A stretch of DNA of 31,822 nt, taken from a virus. The stretch covers positions 1 to 31,822 of IMG/VR virus record IMGVR_UViG_3300010885_035447. The stretch is one strand, 5' to 3'. The notes under the pieces are model-generated. The model was not told where the DNA came from, did no database searches, and worked only from the letters and a program-made list of their open reading frames with translations. This document shows, piece after piece, positions 20,127-28,946 of the stretch. A program made the translations under genes and the position numbers. Positions within the stretch are counted from its first letter, which is position 1, and each line of letters opens with the position of its first letter.

Positions 20127-20629
20127 TCTACCGCCCCGTGCAGAAATATCTGATGGATGCATTCCGCAACTCCATAACTTGTTGTATCAACATAATAATT
20201 AAATTTTGCATCATAGGATAGTGTTCTTACAGGATTGTTTGGCTTAAACGCAGTAAGAACCCCGTAATCAATTTTGCTATCTGAGCAAAACTCTACGCAG
20301 TTTATGATGTTCTTTGAATTTCCAGAAGAACTGATTAAAATAACCAATGATTTATCTGTCGCAAACGACTCTAAATACTTTCTGTACGCCTCTTCCACTC
20401 CATAATCATTCATAAAGCATGTAAGCATTGAAGGATCAGAGAAGGTTAGCCCACGCTTGCCACCTCTTTTAGTAAAATCTTGAGCAATATGTGCAGCAGC
20501 GGCATTGCTTCCACCATTTCCAATGACAATTATTTCACTGTGAGAGTCATATTCCTTGATAAATTTATCATACTCATCATCATTTTTCATTGCTTCAATC
20601 ATCCGAACGCATTCCTCAAAAAAACTCAC
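20123..20629 (-). CDS. gmhA: Phosphoheptose isomerase (SIS domain, GmhA-like)
   Basis: The SIS core reads GNGGSNAAAAHIAQDF (37-52), then SSSGNSKNI (100-108), with Q160-x3-H164 near the end as in GmhA zinc ligands. GmhA turns sedoheptulose 7-phosphate into D-glycero-D-manno-heptose 7-phosphate, the first step to activated heptose. At 168 aa the length is slightly short for the family. The start is GTG, overlapping the kinase stop as GTGA. Its neighbours supply the next steps. Confidence 0.85.
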   Translation of the reverse strand: MSFFEECVRMIEAMKNDDEYDKFIKEYDSHSEIIVIGNGGSNAAAAHIAQDFTKRGGKRGLTFSDPSMLTCFMNDYGVEEAYRKYLESFATDKSLVILISSSGNSKNIINCVEFCSDSKIDYGVLTAFKPNNPVRTLSYDAKFNYYVDTTSYGVAECIHQIFLHGAVE

Positions 20630-21573
20630 AAGGTGTCTCCTTCAACTCCCTTAGAACTTACATCAACTTTAACATTTTCATATTCAATGTTCAGGGTATC
20701 CTTCTTAGAGAAGGTCAAAAAGAATCCGCCGTTTCCAGCCCCACATAATTTATGAGAAAGTACTGATGAGTTAGCATAAAGACTCTCATCCATTTCAACT
20801 AAATAAGGATTCTCTAAAATCATTTTACTTGTATTTTTCTTTTCCGTCCAACTCTTATTCAGCAATTCTAGGAATTCTGAGTAATTTTTAGAATCAAGGG
20901 CATCTCTGGCCCTATCAACCAATTTTATTAACGGAACTGCACGATCAATATTATCAGTAACATCTTGCAGGACGTGCTTTGAATTTCTTGTTATACCAGT
21001 AAATAAAAGATGCATATCATATTCCCTGAACAATTCTGTACCTAGAAATTCATTACTTACATTTCCATTGTCGTAGAATTTCATTTGTTTGAAACCACCA
21101 ATTCCACATCCATATGGATCTTGGTAGCCACAATGTGGATTGAATTTCAACTCAAGTTCGTAGGCTAGTTTACAAATTTCAATATCGCTCATGTTTGTAT
21201 TTGTAAAAATACATGCAGCCTTTATCAAACTTATTAAATATGATGATGACGATGCCAACCCGCTTCCTTGTGAGTAAACATCACTATTTAAATATACTGT
21301 AACCGGAGGAAGGTCAAAGTGTTCCAGCACTAAACGAACAACCTCGTTTTCAATCTTTGATACTCTATCAACTTCCTCATGACGACTGTAATTTACTATA
21401 TACTTCTTCCCACTTTTATTGAATCCCATCTTATCCTGAGTCATTAATGCATAGGTTTTTAAGTTACAGGTAAAACTAATTACTTGACCAAACCCATATC
21501 TAGATACAAACTCTGGGTTGTCCGATGAACCCCCAAACAAAGAGACTCTGAGGGGGCAACTAGCAGCAATCAT
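20626..21573 (-). CDS. hddA: GHMP-family sugar kinase, D-glycero-D-manno-heptose 7-phosphate kinase-like
   Basis: The GHMP kinase motifs are CPLRVSLFGGSSDNPEF at the N-terminus, GSGLASSSSYLISL (103-116, phosphate loop) and LCGAGNGGFFLTF near the C-terminus. The 315-aa length and start PLRVSLFGG match HddA, which makes heptose 1,7-bisphosphate, and its close relative fucokinase. The neighbouring isomerase and HAD-nucleotidyltransferase favour the heptose route. It begins in an ATGA overlap. Confidence 0.85.
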   Translation of the reverse strand: MIAASCPLRVSLFGGSSDNPEFVSRYGFGQVISFTCNLKTYALMTQDKMGFNKSGKKYIVNYSRHEEVDRVSKIENEVVRLVLEHFDLPPVTVYLNSDVYSQGSGLASSSSYLISLIKAACIFTNTNMSDIEICKLAYELELKFNPHCGYQDPYGCGIGGFKQMKFYDNGNVSNEFLGTELFREYDMHLLFTGITRNSKHVLQDVTDNIDRAVPLIKLVDRARDALDSKNYSEFLELLNKSWTEKKNTSKMILENPYLVEMDESLYANSSVLSHKLCGAGNGGFFLTFSKKDTLNIEYENVKVDVSSKGVEGDTL

Positions 21574-22385
21574 TTATTTATCTCTTCAATTCTTTTTCTG
21601 TAGTACGGCCTAGATGAGTAATATTCTCTTAATTCAAGAGGATTCATAGCCATCAAACGATCATATAATTCAATATTTTTATAGTAAAAAACATTATTCT
21701 CTAATGAAAAGTTACCACGTTGATGTTCTAGATGATATACAAAATTTTCAACGCGCCCTACATTCATTCCCAACTTAACAAAACGATGATGTATTTCCTG
21801 ATCTTCTGGCCCGCCTGAATAAAACTCTTCATTCTCCATGAATCCGTTTATATAAGAAGATTTTTTATAAAAAGTACAGAACCCAAAATGCGCGAATCCA
21901 TAATTATTGTTTGCTCCAAAAGGTTCTGCTTGTCGATCTAGAACTTTAATATCTAGAGTGCTTGAGAATTCTTTTTCGCTTCCCTTATTAAGATGTACTT
22001 TTTTGGAAGAATAATGTCCGTGTATAAATGGATATACAGAGTCGTATTCTCCACGAATCATCTCAGCGGCCTTTAAGTATGAACTGTACGGAAGAATGAT
22101 ATCGGTATCATACTGAACAATAATATCCGTATCAGACATTACGATCATGTCATTTAACAACCTTGTTTTATGAAACATGAAATCAGAATTTTGTTCGTAT
22201 ATGTAGGTTACGTTTGGCCCAATGATACTTGAAGGATCAAATTTTTGAGTGATATCACATTCTTTAATTATTAGTTTAGAATTAAAGTTGGCAGTCAAAA
22301 ATTTTGATACTAGATTTAGATTTCTAATCCTATCTTGACTATCTATTCTAATTGGAATAATGAATGTTGCATCTGACAGTATCAT
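21570..22385 (-). CDS. Glycosyltransferase (GT-A, galactosyltransferase-like)
   Basis: The ATG at 22383-22385 forms an ATGA overlap with the GT11 stop and is preferred to an earlier ATG. The protein has IIPIRIDSQDRIRNL at the N-terminus, DTDIIVQYDTDIILPY as DXD region, GFCTFYKKSSYINGF, and EEFYSGGPEDQEIHHRFVKL with EDQE as catalytic acid region. This is the layout of beta-1,4-galactosyltransferase-like (GT7/GT27) and GT2 enzymes. It probably adds a hexose to the glycan. Confidence 0.78.
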   Translation of the reverse strand: MILSDATFIIPIRIDSQDRIRNLNLVSKFLTANFNSKLIIKECDITQKFDPSSIIGPNVTYIYEQNSDFMFHKTRLLNDMIVMSDTDIIVQYDTDIILPYSSYLKAAEMIRGEYDSVYPFIHGHYSSKKVHLNKGSEKEFSSTLDIKVLDRQAEPFGANNNYGFAHFGFCTFYKKSSYINGFMENEEFYSGGPEDQEIHHRFVKLGMNVGRVENFVYHLEHQRGNFSLENNVFYYKNIELYDRLMAMNPLELREYYSSRPYYRKRIEEINK

Positions 22386-23143
22386 ATTCTCATCCAATCA
22401 TCTGGTATTAGGTCTTGAGTTTCTTCAACTGGAATGTAGTTAGGGTTGAACCAGTGTAACGGAGCAACAACCTTCCTCCCCGCATTTTGATTTAACCACG
22501 CTCCCCACCAACTAAATGAACTATTAGAAATAATATTACCCATTGGAGCATTGGTCATAATATAAAGATCTTCGTCGTAATCATTTAAATTAAACTGACA
22601 ATTAGAGAAGAATTTTTGCGCCGTACACCATTCAATGTCATCTGATAGAACAACAAATCTTGTGTCATCAGGAAACAACGACATGGCGTCCCGATAATAT
22701 TTCTCAGAGCATAGCCCATGAAATTCTGTCTTCTGAACATAGTCGCCACGGCGAACATGGATCGCAACGTCATATTCTTTTTCAATATTATATTGTTTCT
22801 TAAAAGTAAAATCACTCAATATTTCATCACGAATATGCGTAAAATATCGATATGATTGAAGATAACCCTTTATGTCCACATTGTCTCTACATGCATAAAA
22901 TAAATTAGGGTCAAACCTGAACCCACGCTGCTCCTCAACCATCTCACCCGAACCGTATGCGGTGCTGACGCCATTCATAACAAAAAATTTAAACAACATG
23001 TGATCATAATAAGCATTAACCTCAGCACTTTTAGGAATACAAAACGAGTAGCCATTTTGACGCGCGATACCTTTTAAAGATGCATATTGAAACATTTGGT
23101 TTCCCAGACGACCATTAGATCCGAGACTGTTCATTGAAATCAT
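22382..23143 (-). CDS. Alpha-1,2-fucosyltransferase (GT11)
   Basis: The GT11 signatures are GRLGNQMFQYASLKG (11-25), HVRRGDYV (129-136) and NSSFSWWGAW (near 210). The HxRRGD motif binds GDP-fucose. Family enzymes transfer L-fucose in alpha-1,2 linkage to galactose or N-acetylglucosamine. The 253-aa length is near the lower end. GDP-fucose would be made by the Gmd and Fcl enzymes encoded 3-5 kb upstream. It follows a methyltransferase gene after a 19-base gap with a ribosome binding site. Confidence 0.9.
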   Translation of the reverse strand: MISMNSLGSNGRLGNQMFQYASLKGIARQNGYSFCIPKSAEVNAYYDHMLFKFFVMNGVSTAYGSGEMVEEQRGFRFDPNLFYACRDNVDIKGYLQSYRYFTHIRDEILSDFTFKKQYNIEKEYDVAIHVRRGDYVQKTEFHGLCSEKYYRDAMSLFPDDTRFVVLSDDIEWCTAQKFFSNCQFNLNDYDEDLYIMTNAPMGNIISNSSFSWWGAWLNQNAGRKVVAPLHWFNPNYIPVEETQDLIPDDWMRI

Positions 23144-23162
23144 TTATTGAAACTCCTGTTTC

Positions 23163-23882
23163 TTATACAATACACTCATCATATATTTTCTGTGAATATT
23201 CTTTTCTAATAGCAACTAGATTAAGAGTTGAATTAATTTTACTTTTAATATCTTTAAAAATTGCGTCATCAACTTTGATCAACAACTGACCTTCATTATG
23301 ATAGTTCAAGTTTTGAAGATAAATATCAAAGATATTTTTATCAAACCAAACTATGTACTCTTCTGGGGTTATTCCTCTATCTAGCAAAGTTCCACCATAC
23401 TCAAATTGAATTATTTTAGTATTGTTTTCAATTATACTTTTGCCACCCTCGAAACAGTCTATCTCCATGCCTTCGATATCTATTTTTAGAAAATCTATTG
23501 ACTTTATATTATTTTCTTTGCAGTAGCCATCTAAAGTTTTTATTTTCAGACGAATTCCCTCATCTTTAGACTGAACACTGTTGTATCTAAATACAAATGA
23601 CTGAGTATTTGGATAATAAACAGCAGTGCTTTCCTTGCTTCCTGTTCCGAAAGCATTCAAATAAACTTTATTTTTATTTTCAATTTGTGAGGCTAACTGT
23701 TTTTTAGAATTTTCAATGAATTCTTCAACAGGCTCAAAAAGATGGAACTCCCTTGGACGATCCTTGGAATTAATAATATAGTCAATATCATCTCTTGATC
23801 CAACATCAAAGACCACATCTATATATTTTTTTATTTTATTAAAAAACAAAACTTCTAATTCAGGAAAATCATCATAGGGCAT
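23163..23882 (-). CDS. FkbM-type methyltransferase
   Basis: The ATG at 23880-23882 (MPYDDFPELEVLFFNKIKKY) is chosen; it overlaps the previous gene by 11 bases. The S-adenosylmethionine binding VVFDVGSRDDIDYI, the HLFEPVEEF strand and the IDFLKIDIEGMEIDCFEGG motif (IDxEGxE) define the FkbM family. These enzymes O-methylate sugars of glycans or secondary metabolites. Three tandem members here suggest a multiply methylated glycan. Length 239 aa. Confidence 0.85.
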   Translation of the reverse strand: MPYDDFPELEVLFFNKIKKYIDVVFDVGSRDDIDYIINSKDRPREFHLFEPVEEFIENSKKQLASQIENKNKVYLNAFGTGSKESTAVYYPNTQSFVFRYNSVQSKDEGIRLKIKTLDGYCKENNIKSIDFLKIDIEGMEIDCFEGGKSIIENNTKIIQFEYGGTLLDRGITPEEYIVWFDKNIFDIYLQNLNYHNEGQLLIKVDDAIFKDIKSKINSTLNLVAIRKEYSQKIYDECIV

Positions 23883-24513
23883 TTTTATTTCCCTTAATTT
23901 TTTTTTCCGACATATAGAATGCGTCACCCCAAGTTCTAGATTCCCAATGTGTTTCAACACGAATAATTCCATATTTAGACAATAGATCATCTACCTCTTC
24001 GATCATTTTATTTCCACTATATGTTTCTCCACGGTTAACCTCTAGGTAGACATAATCCATATGCTTAAGCGTTTGTTCTGCCCCAAGCAGAACTTCATAC
24101 TCATATCCCTGCACGTCAATGGAAAGATAATTACAGTCATTTATATAACTATCATATGAGTCAAGCGTGTACATGTCAACCAGTTCATAATTATTAAAGG
24201 ATATCGTGGGATGATCTATCAAGCAGTCCTTGGGGGTTAAAATCGAACTGGCGCACTTATCTCCAGAAGCGACATTCATCTTTACATCTTTTTTATTAGT
24301 TTCACCCAAAGCGCAGTTAAATAACAGCACCTTTTCTGATTCATGTTTTTTAAGCACATCAAAACTACTTTTAATTGGCTCAAAGCCGACTACTTTTTCT
24401 ACTTTGTACCTTAGGTAGTCATCTATTTCTACTCCATGGTGCGCTCCGACATGAACAATGCCAGAAACATCTAAGTTGTATTTTATGTATAAGTATCCAT
24501 AGTCTATTATCAT
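23872..24513 (-). CDS. FkbM-type methyltransferase
   Basis: The 213-aa protein shows VSGIVHVGAHHGVEIDDYLR (SAM-binding), VVGFEPIKSSFDVL, the SSI segment and CNYLSIDVQGYEYEVLLGAE (the IDxQGxE variant of IDxEGxE). It probably O-methylates a sugar hydroxyl. It differs strongly from the two neighbouring FkbM proteins, so the copies are not recent duplicates and may act on different positions. AAGGAATGAA precedes the ATG. Confidence 0.87.
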   Translation of the reverse strand: MIIDYGYLYIKYNLDVSGIVHVGAHHGVEIDDYLRYKVEKVVGFEPIKSSFDVLKKHESEKVLLFNCALGETNKKDVKMNVASGDKCASSILTPKDCLIDHPTISFNNYELVDMYTLDSYDSYINDCNYLSIDVQGYEYEVLLGAEQTLKHMDYVYLEVNRGETYSGNKMIEEVDDLLSKYGIIRVETHWESRTWGDAFYMSEKKIKGNKNAL

Positions 24514-24522
24514 TTCATTCCT

Positions 24523-25134
24523 TTATACGAATATGTTTTCTTTTGATAGATTTTCTCCACTTACCGGCCTCCAAATATTTTCTTTGACAACGTTTGGATC
24601 AACATACCAGTCTTCAAAGGGGTTTCCCTGTGACCAAAGATTTTTTATTACTCTTTGGTAACCGTAACTTTCAAGTATTTCATTTGCTTGAATCTGTACT
24701 AGTAAGTATTCAGCATTTGCATATATATCGTGTTCAAAGGTGACAACAGAAAATCTGTATTTGTCAAGGGGCACCGCTTTTAATGCGGCGAGTGTGTTGG
24801 GCGCTGGATCAATATCAACCTGTAAATAATCTATTTGCTTCGGCGCATCCATTGAACTTAGTATTTCGTTATAGTCTGCCGTAATAGCATTTAGATTTAA
24901 ACATTTATTTTTCCTATTAGAATTAAATCTTTCTGCAAGCCCGCTGTCAATCTCAAGGGAGGCGCCAGACCATCCATAATCATTTTCAAGTATGTAGGTG
25001 TTTGATAATGTGTAGTAGTCTGAAGCGCCGATTTCTAAATAAAATCCCTCACGCTTGAAATCAAGCATGTTCATTACAAATGAATCTTGACATGCCTGTG
25101 ATGGAGAATTGTTTATTTTTTTCATAGTCTGCAT
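24523..25134 (-). CDS. FkbM-type methyltransferase-like protein
   Basis: The 203-aa protein has SQACQDSFVMNMLDFKREGF, FYLEIGASDYYTLSNTYILE, SGASLEIDSGLAERF and IDYLQVDIDPAPNTLAALKA. It fits the FkbM subfamily with SQ-x2-QD-x-F, EIGA and SNT. The usual IDxEG is replaced by VDIDP, which may alter substrate choice or reflect a related subgroup. The start overlaps the fucosyltransferase stop (TAATG). Confidence 0.77.
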   Translation of the reverse strand: MQTMKKINNSPSQACQDSFVMNMLDFKREGFYLEIGASDYYTLSNTYILENDYGWSGASLEIDSGLAERFNSNRKNKCLNLNAITADYNEILSSMDAPKQIDYLQVDIDPAPNTLAALKAVPLDKYRFSVVTFEHDIYANAEYLLVQIQANEILESYGYQRVIKNLWSQGNPFEDWYVDPNVVKENIWRPVSGENLSKENIFV

Positions 25135-25946
25135 TAGTCCTTATAGAAATATTTGTTTATTACTTTTGTAAGTGCAACATCATATGTTGGAAAGTTCTGT
25201 GCTCTAGTATAGTTTTCTTCTATGGCATATCTAATACTACCATAATGAGAAATTTCTAGGTTGTTAATAATTTCATCCAATTCTTCAATAGAGTTGAATT
25301 CTATTACGCCATCAATATTAAAGAAATCACCGACGCTTGGACAGCCCCAATAAATTGGAATTGTTTTAGCCAGAAAACAATCAATAATTTTTTCAGTTAA
25401 ATAGAAATCAGATTTTTCATTCTCAATGATGATGGAATATTTATACTTATCATACATTATATTTTTAGATACTGCTGGTGGAGTCATTAATTGCTGATAA
25501 CTAAATTCATTAATCATATTTTTGCCCTGCATATGATTAAACACGCGATGCCGTAATTGATGACCTGATGTAAAAGATTTATTAGACATAAAGAAAGAAA
25601 TACTGTTTTCTTTTTTATTTAAATTAAGTGTTTCTAAATCTAGAAATGTTCCAGTTGTCATTAGTCTTAATGAATTTGGTATTTTTTTTAACAATCTATT
25701 TTTAAACGTTAGTACTAGGTCAAAATTGTTTGAGACAAAATCGACAAAACTATCTTCATGGAGTACTGAATCGACAATATATGGCATATCAAAACACAAA
25801 ACAATATTATCAGGTTCAACTAATGACAGGACTTTATACTTGGCCGTCTCATCTTTCTCAAAGGTGTCATGTGAGATGCTAACCTTGTCTGGAAAAAATA
25901 AATCCCAGCCGCTAAATCCTACTAGCGATGCTCTAACATCAGACAT
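25134..25946 (-). CDS. Alpha-1,3/1,4-fucosyltransferase (GT10)
   Basis: The ATG at 25944-25946 is chosen over a TTG two codons earlier. The GT10 signature is clear: YSIIIENEKSDFYLTEKIID (EN at 175-176, TEK at 184-186), then AKTIPIYWGCPSVGDFFN. This region binds GDP-fucose. Bacterial relatives add fucose in alpha-1,3 linkage to N-acetylglucosamine or glucose. It directly follows the GDP-fucose synthase gene (8-base overlap), so donor synthesis and use are coupled. Confidence 0.92.
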   Translation of the reverse strand: MSDVRASLVGFSGWDLFFPDKVSISHDTFEKDETAKYKVLSLVEPDNIVLCFDMPYIVDSVLHEDSFVDFVSNNFDLVLTFKNRLLKKIPNSLRLMTTGTFLDLETLNLNKKENSISFFMSNKSFTSGHQLRHRVFNHMQGKNMINEFSYQQLMTPPAVSKNIMYDKYKYSIIIENEKSDFYLTEKIIDCFLAKTIPIYWGCPSVGDFFNIDGVIEFNSIEELDEIINNLEISHYGSIRYAIEENYTRAQNFPTYDVALTKVINKYFYKD

Positions 25947-26865
25947 TATCAAGATACCATTCTAACGTTTTATCTAGCCCATCTTTAAGAGAAGTCTTAG
26001 GCTCCCACCCGACAGACTTAATCAATGAAAGGTCAAGTTTTTTCCTTGGTGTCCCGTTCGGCTTGTCAACATTCCAGAAAATTTCTCCATTATACTGGAC
26101 AGTTGTTTTAATAATTTCTGCTATTTCTTTAATGGTGTACTCCTCGTCAGAACTAACATTTACAGGAACACTCTCGTTGTAGTTATTCATCATATACACG
26201 CAGGCATCTGCCAAATCATCTGAATGAAGAAATTCTCTTATTGGCGATCCGTCTCCAAACAATTCCACCGTTGGCAAGTTTTCTTTTTTAGCGTTTAGAA
26301 ATTTACAAATCAATGCTGCGAAAACATGACTTGTCTCTAGGTCTAGATTATCATTTGGTCCATAAAGATTAGCAGGCATGAGAGAAATGGCATTAAATCC
26401 ATACTGTTTTTTATAGGATTGGCACATTTTTATTCCAGCAATTTTAGCAATTGCATAGGCTTCATTCGTGGGTTCTAGAAGTCCAGTGAGCAGATATTCT
26501 TCTTTTATTGGCTGTGGACAAATTTTGGGATAGATACAGTTTGATCCAAGAAAAAGTAGTTTTTTAACTCCATACAAATATGCATTGTGGATAACATTAT
26601 TCTGTATTTGCAGATTTTCATAAATAAAGTCTGCCGAGTAGTTATCGTTTGCAAGTATTCCACCCACCTTAGCAGCCGCTAGGAATACATACTCTGGTCG
26701 CTCTTCGTCAAAAAAATTTTTAACTGCAATCTGATCCATTAAATCTAAATCTGCCCGATTTTTCGTAATAATATTCTTATAGCCAAGTTCTTTTAACTTT
26801 CTTACTATTGCTGAACCTGCTAGCCCTTGATGGCCCGCGACAAAAATTTTGTCATCAAATTCCAT
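25939..26865 (-). CDS. fcl: GDP-L-fucose synthase
   Basis: The extended SDR has [11 protein letters not shown] (11-21), [14 protein letters not shown] (107-120) and the catalytic Y137-x3-K141 (AYAIAK). [12 protein letters not shown] and SHVFAALI match GDP-fucose synthase (WcaG/Fcl), which epimerises and reduces GDP-4-keto-6-deoxymannose to GDP-L-fucose with NADPH. Length 308 aa is normal. It begins inside the Gmd gene (11-base overlap). Confidence 0.95.
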   Translation of the reverse strand: MEFDDKIFVAGHQGLAGSAIVRKLKELGYKNIITKNRADLDLMDQIAVKNFFDEERPEYVFLAAAKVGGILANDNYSADFIYENLQIQNNVIHNAYLYGVKKLLFLGSNCIYPKICPQPIKEEYLLTGLLEPTNEAYAIAKIAGIKMCQSYKKQYGFNAISLMPANLYGPNDNLDLETSHVFAALICKFLNAKKENLPTVELFGDGSPIREFLHSDDLADACVYMMNNYNESVPVNVSSDEEYTIKEIAEIIKTTVQYNGEIFWNVDKPNGTPRKKLDLSLIKSVGWEPKTSLKDGLDKTLEWYLDNV

Positions 26866-27862
26866 TTTTGCACATATCCTCTACAAGTTGGTCAAAGTTA
26901 ATGCTAGGATTCCAGCCAAGCACCGTGCGTGCTTTTGTCGAATCTCCCAGAAGCGTTTCTACCTCTGCTGGCCTAAAATATTTATCACTAACCTCAATGA
27001 CTATCTTTCCACTATTAATATCTATTCCAACCTCTGACAGCCCCGACCCGCGCCACTCTATACTCATTCCAAAATACGGCGCACACGCCTCAACAAACTC
27101 TCTAATCGAATATTGTTGTCCTGTAGCAATTACATAATCATCCGGTATTTTTTGTTGAAGCATCAGCCACATGGCATTTACAAAATCTTTTGCGTGCCCC
27201 CAGTCTCTTTTGGCATTTAAATTTCCAAGTGCCAAGACTTTTTGATTTCCTGTAGAAACATTATGCAGCCCTTGAACAATTTTTCTAGTTACAAATGTCT
27301 CTCCACGTCTGGGCGACTCATGATTGAAAAGTATTCCAGAACTGGCATGAAGCCCATAAGATTCACGATAGTTTTTTACTATCCAGTATCCATAAAGTTT
27401 TGCCACGCCATAAGGTGATCTTGGGTAAAACGGAGTTGTTTCTTTTTGCGGAACTTCCTGTACTAGACCATACAGTTCAGAAGTAGATGCTTGATAAATC
27501 TTAGTTTTATTTTCTAAACCTAGCAATCTTACCGCCTCTAAAACTCTCAGAGTTCCAATTGCATCAACTTGAGCCGTGTACTCTGGAATTTCAAACGACA
27601 CCTGAACATGACTTTGTGCCCCTAAATTATAAATTTCATTCGGACGTATATCTGCTAGCAAGTGGGTTATGCTTGTTGAATCAGTTAAATCTCCATAATG
27701 TAAATAAAGATTACTATCATCATAAATATGATCTATTCTTTCGGTATTTATTGAAGAAGATCTTCTTTTTATACCATGAACTTCATACCCCTTTTCAAGT
27801 AGTAGTTCTGTCAGATACGAGCCATCCTGACCAGTTATCCCTGTAATAAGTGCTCTTTTCAT
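26855..27862 (-). CDS. gmd: GDP-mannose 4,6-dehydratase
   Basis: Signatures include [19 protein letters not shown] (4-22), [22 protein letters not shown] (126-132) with Thr127, the Y151-x3-K155 pair (SPYGVAK), and [18 protein letters not shown]. This is the tight Gmd pattern. The enzyme makes GDP-4-keto-6-deoxy-D-mannose from GDP-mannose, presumably of host origin, for Fcl. Length 335 aa is normal. AAGGAT precedes the ATG. Confidence 0.96.
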   Translation of the reverse strand: MKRALITGITGQDGSYLTELLLEKGYEVHGIKRRSSSINTERIDHIYDDSNLYLHYGDLTDSTSITHLLADIRPNEIYNLGAQSHVQVSFEIPEYTAQVDAIGTLRVLEAVRLLGLENKTKIYQASTSELYGLVQEVPQKETTPFYPRSPYGVAKLYGYWIVKNYRESYGLHASSGILFNHESPRRGETFVTRKIVQGLHNVSTGNQKVLALGNLNAKRDWGHAKDFVNAMWLMLQQKIPDDYVIATGQQYSIREFVEACAPYFGMSIEWRGSGLSEVGIDINSGKIVIEVSDKYFRPAEVETLLGDSTKARTVLGWNPSINFDQLVEDMCKNGI

Positions 27863-27871
27863 TATTAATCC

Positions 27872-28789
27872 TTAAAGTATAGAAAACAAAGCGTCTACTC
27901 TATTTACATAGGTATGATTATCTTTTACAAAATTCATAGCAGTTTGAATTTTATTATAACTTGCATTCCTAGAGTCGGCTACCAGTTTATCATAAAGATC
28001 AAAAAGATCTTCATCAACAGTCACGTTATCCTCTAGGAACCTAGAAATTTTTGGAGTATTTGATCCTGTCCATTTTCCGTAACTTATATTTTTTAGTACC
28101 CGACAAGGAACGTATCCAACTCTGTCAGCCGCCCTCTCCCTAATATCGAAAGAAATATACGAGTTCCTTACAGTGTTAATAGTATTCTCTGCATTGAAAA
28201 ATCTTGAACTTGCGTCCTGTGGGATACCATTAAGACCTCCTACATGCAAGAAGTTTTTATCGTTTCTTTGACATATATTCTCAAATATATCAATATTGAT
28301 TCCTTGTTTAGTTCCTACAAAATATATATTTTCATCAGATTCATTATGAACGCTTGGCTCTAATTCATCTATTTCATAGGGCAGTAAGTCTGTAGCCCAC
28401 AGAATGCATAAGGTTTTAGTTTGCGGGCTATACCAAAGATTGTTTGGCAACTCTATTGCATTGTCCCAATTATAATGTTCTGCATACACTAAAAAGTTAT
28501 AAATTTTAGGATGGTCAATTATATTTTGATCGTAGAACCCATGCTCATTTAAATTATGTACAAAGTATGTGGCAGACTCTAGAATCGGCAGATGCTTAAT
28601 ATTATTGTGTTCTGTAATAAAAATACAATTTTCAAACTCGTCTGTTGAGTTTACTGGCTGGTCATCTAGCCAAATCACATCATAACCCATGTACTTTAAT
28701 GCTTTATAAAATCCATAATGTATATATGAGTAAGTGTCATAGAAGGGTAGGCAGCCCCAAATAACTATTTTTTTATTAATAGGATTCAT
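27872..28789 (-). CDS. Putative glycosyltransferase (GT-B-like), first gene of the glycan cassette
   Basis: The ATG at 28787-28789 is preferred to a GTG one codon earlier. The 305-aa protein starts with a Rossmann-like KKIVIWGCLPFYDTYSYIHY strand and loop, then MGYDVIWLDDQPVN. Its C-terminal half holds NIYFVGTKQGINID and SYISFDIRERAADRVGYVPC, then KNISYGKWTGSNTP. This order resembles phage and capsule GT-B enzymes in which the late loop contacts the sugar donor. The family is not recognised with certainty. Confidence 0.6.
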   Translation of the reverse strand: MNPINKKIVIWGCLPFYDTYSYIHYGFYKALKYMGYDVIWLDDQPVNSTDEFENCIFITEHNNIKHLPILESATYFVHNLNEHGFYDQNIIDHPKIYNFLVYAEHYNWDNAIELPNNLWYSPQTKTLCILWATDLLPYEIDELEPSVHNESDENIYFVGTKQGINIDIFENICQRNDKNFLHVGGLNGIPQDASSRFFNAENTINTVRNSYISFDIRERAADRVGYVPCRVLKNISYGKWTGSNTPKISRFLEDNVTVDEDLFDLYDKLVADSRNASYNKIQTAMNFVKDNHTYVNRVDALFSIL

Positions 28790-28791
28790 CA

Positions 28792-28944
28792 CTACCTCTT
28801 CTTCTTAATTATTTCATATTTTTCTAAGGCTCGTTGAATGGTCATATGACTACATCCCGCCTCTTTAGCCATATTTACAATACCCTGTTTTTCAACTATA
28901 TATCTTTTATAGAGCCACTCACGACTCTCGTATAACTTAGCCAT
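28792..28944 (-). CDS. Small helix-turn-helix protein (50 aa)
   Basis: The protein starts MAKLYESREWLYKRYIVEKQ and has a helix-turn-helix, GIVNMAKEAGCSHMTIQRAL, with the usual A-x3-G-C turn. The end is basic (KYEIIKKKR). The arrangement resembles the DNA-binding end of homing endonucleases and small phage regulators. It starts after the RuvC-like gene and ends at the start of the glycan cassette, where it could regulate. Confidence 0.65.
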   Translation of the reverse strand: MAKLYESREWLYKRYIVEKQGIVNMAKEAGCSHMTIQRALEKYEIIKKKR

Positions 28945-28946
28945 GA

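Noticed and set aside
20480-20755. Plus-strand open frame of 91 codons
   Set aside because: It is antisense to the isomerase and kinase genes, with low-complexity hydrophobic translation.
26808-27137. Plus-strand open frame of 109 codons
   Set aside because: It lies antisense to the Gmd and Fcl genes, which have unmistakable motifs. It is the complement of conserved coding sequence.
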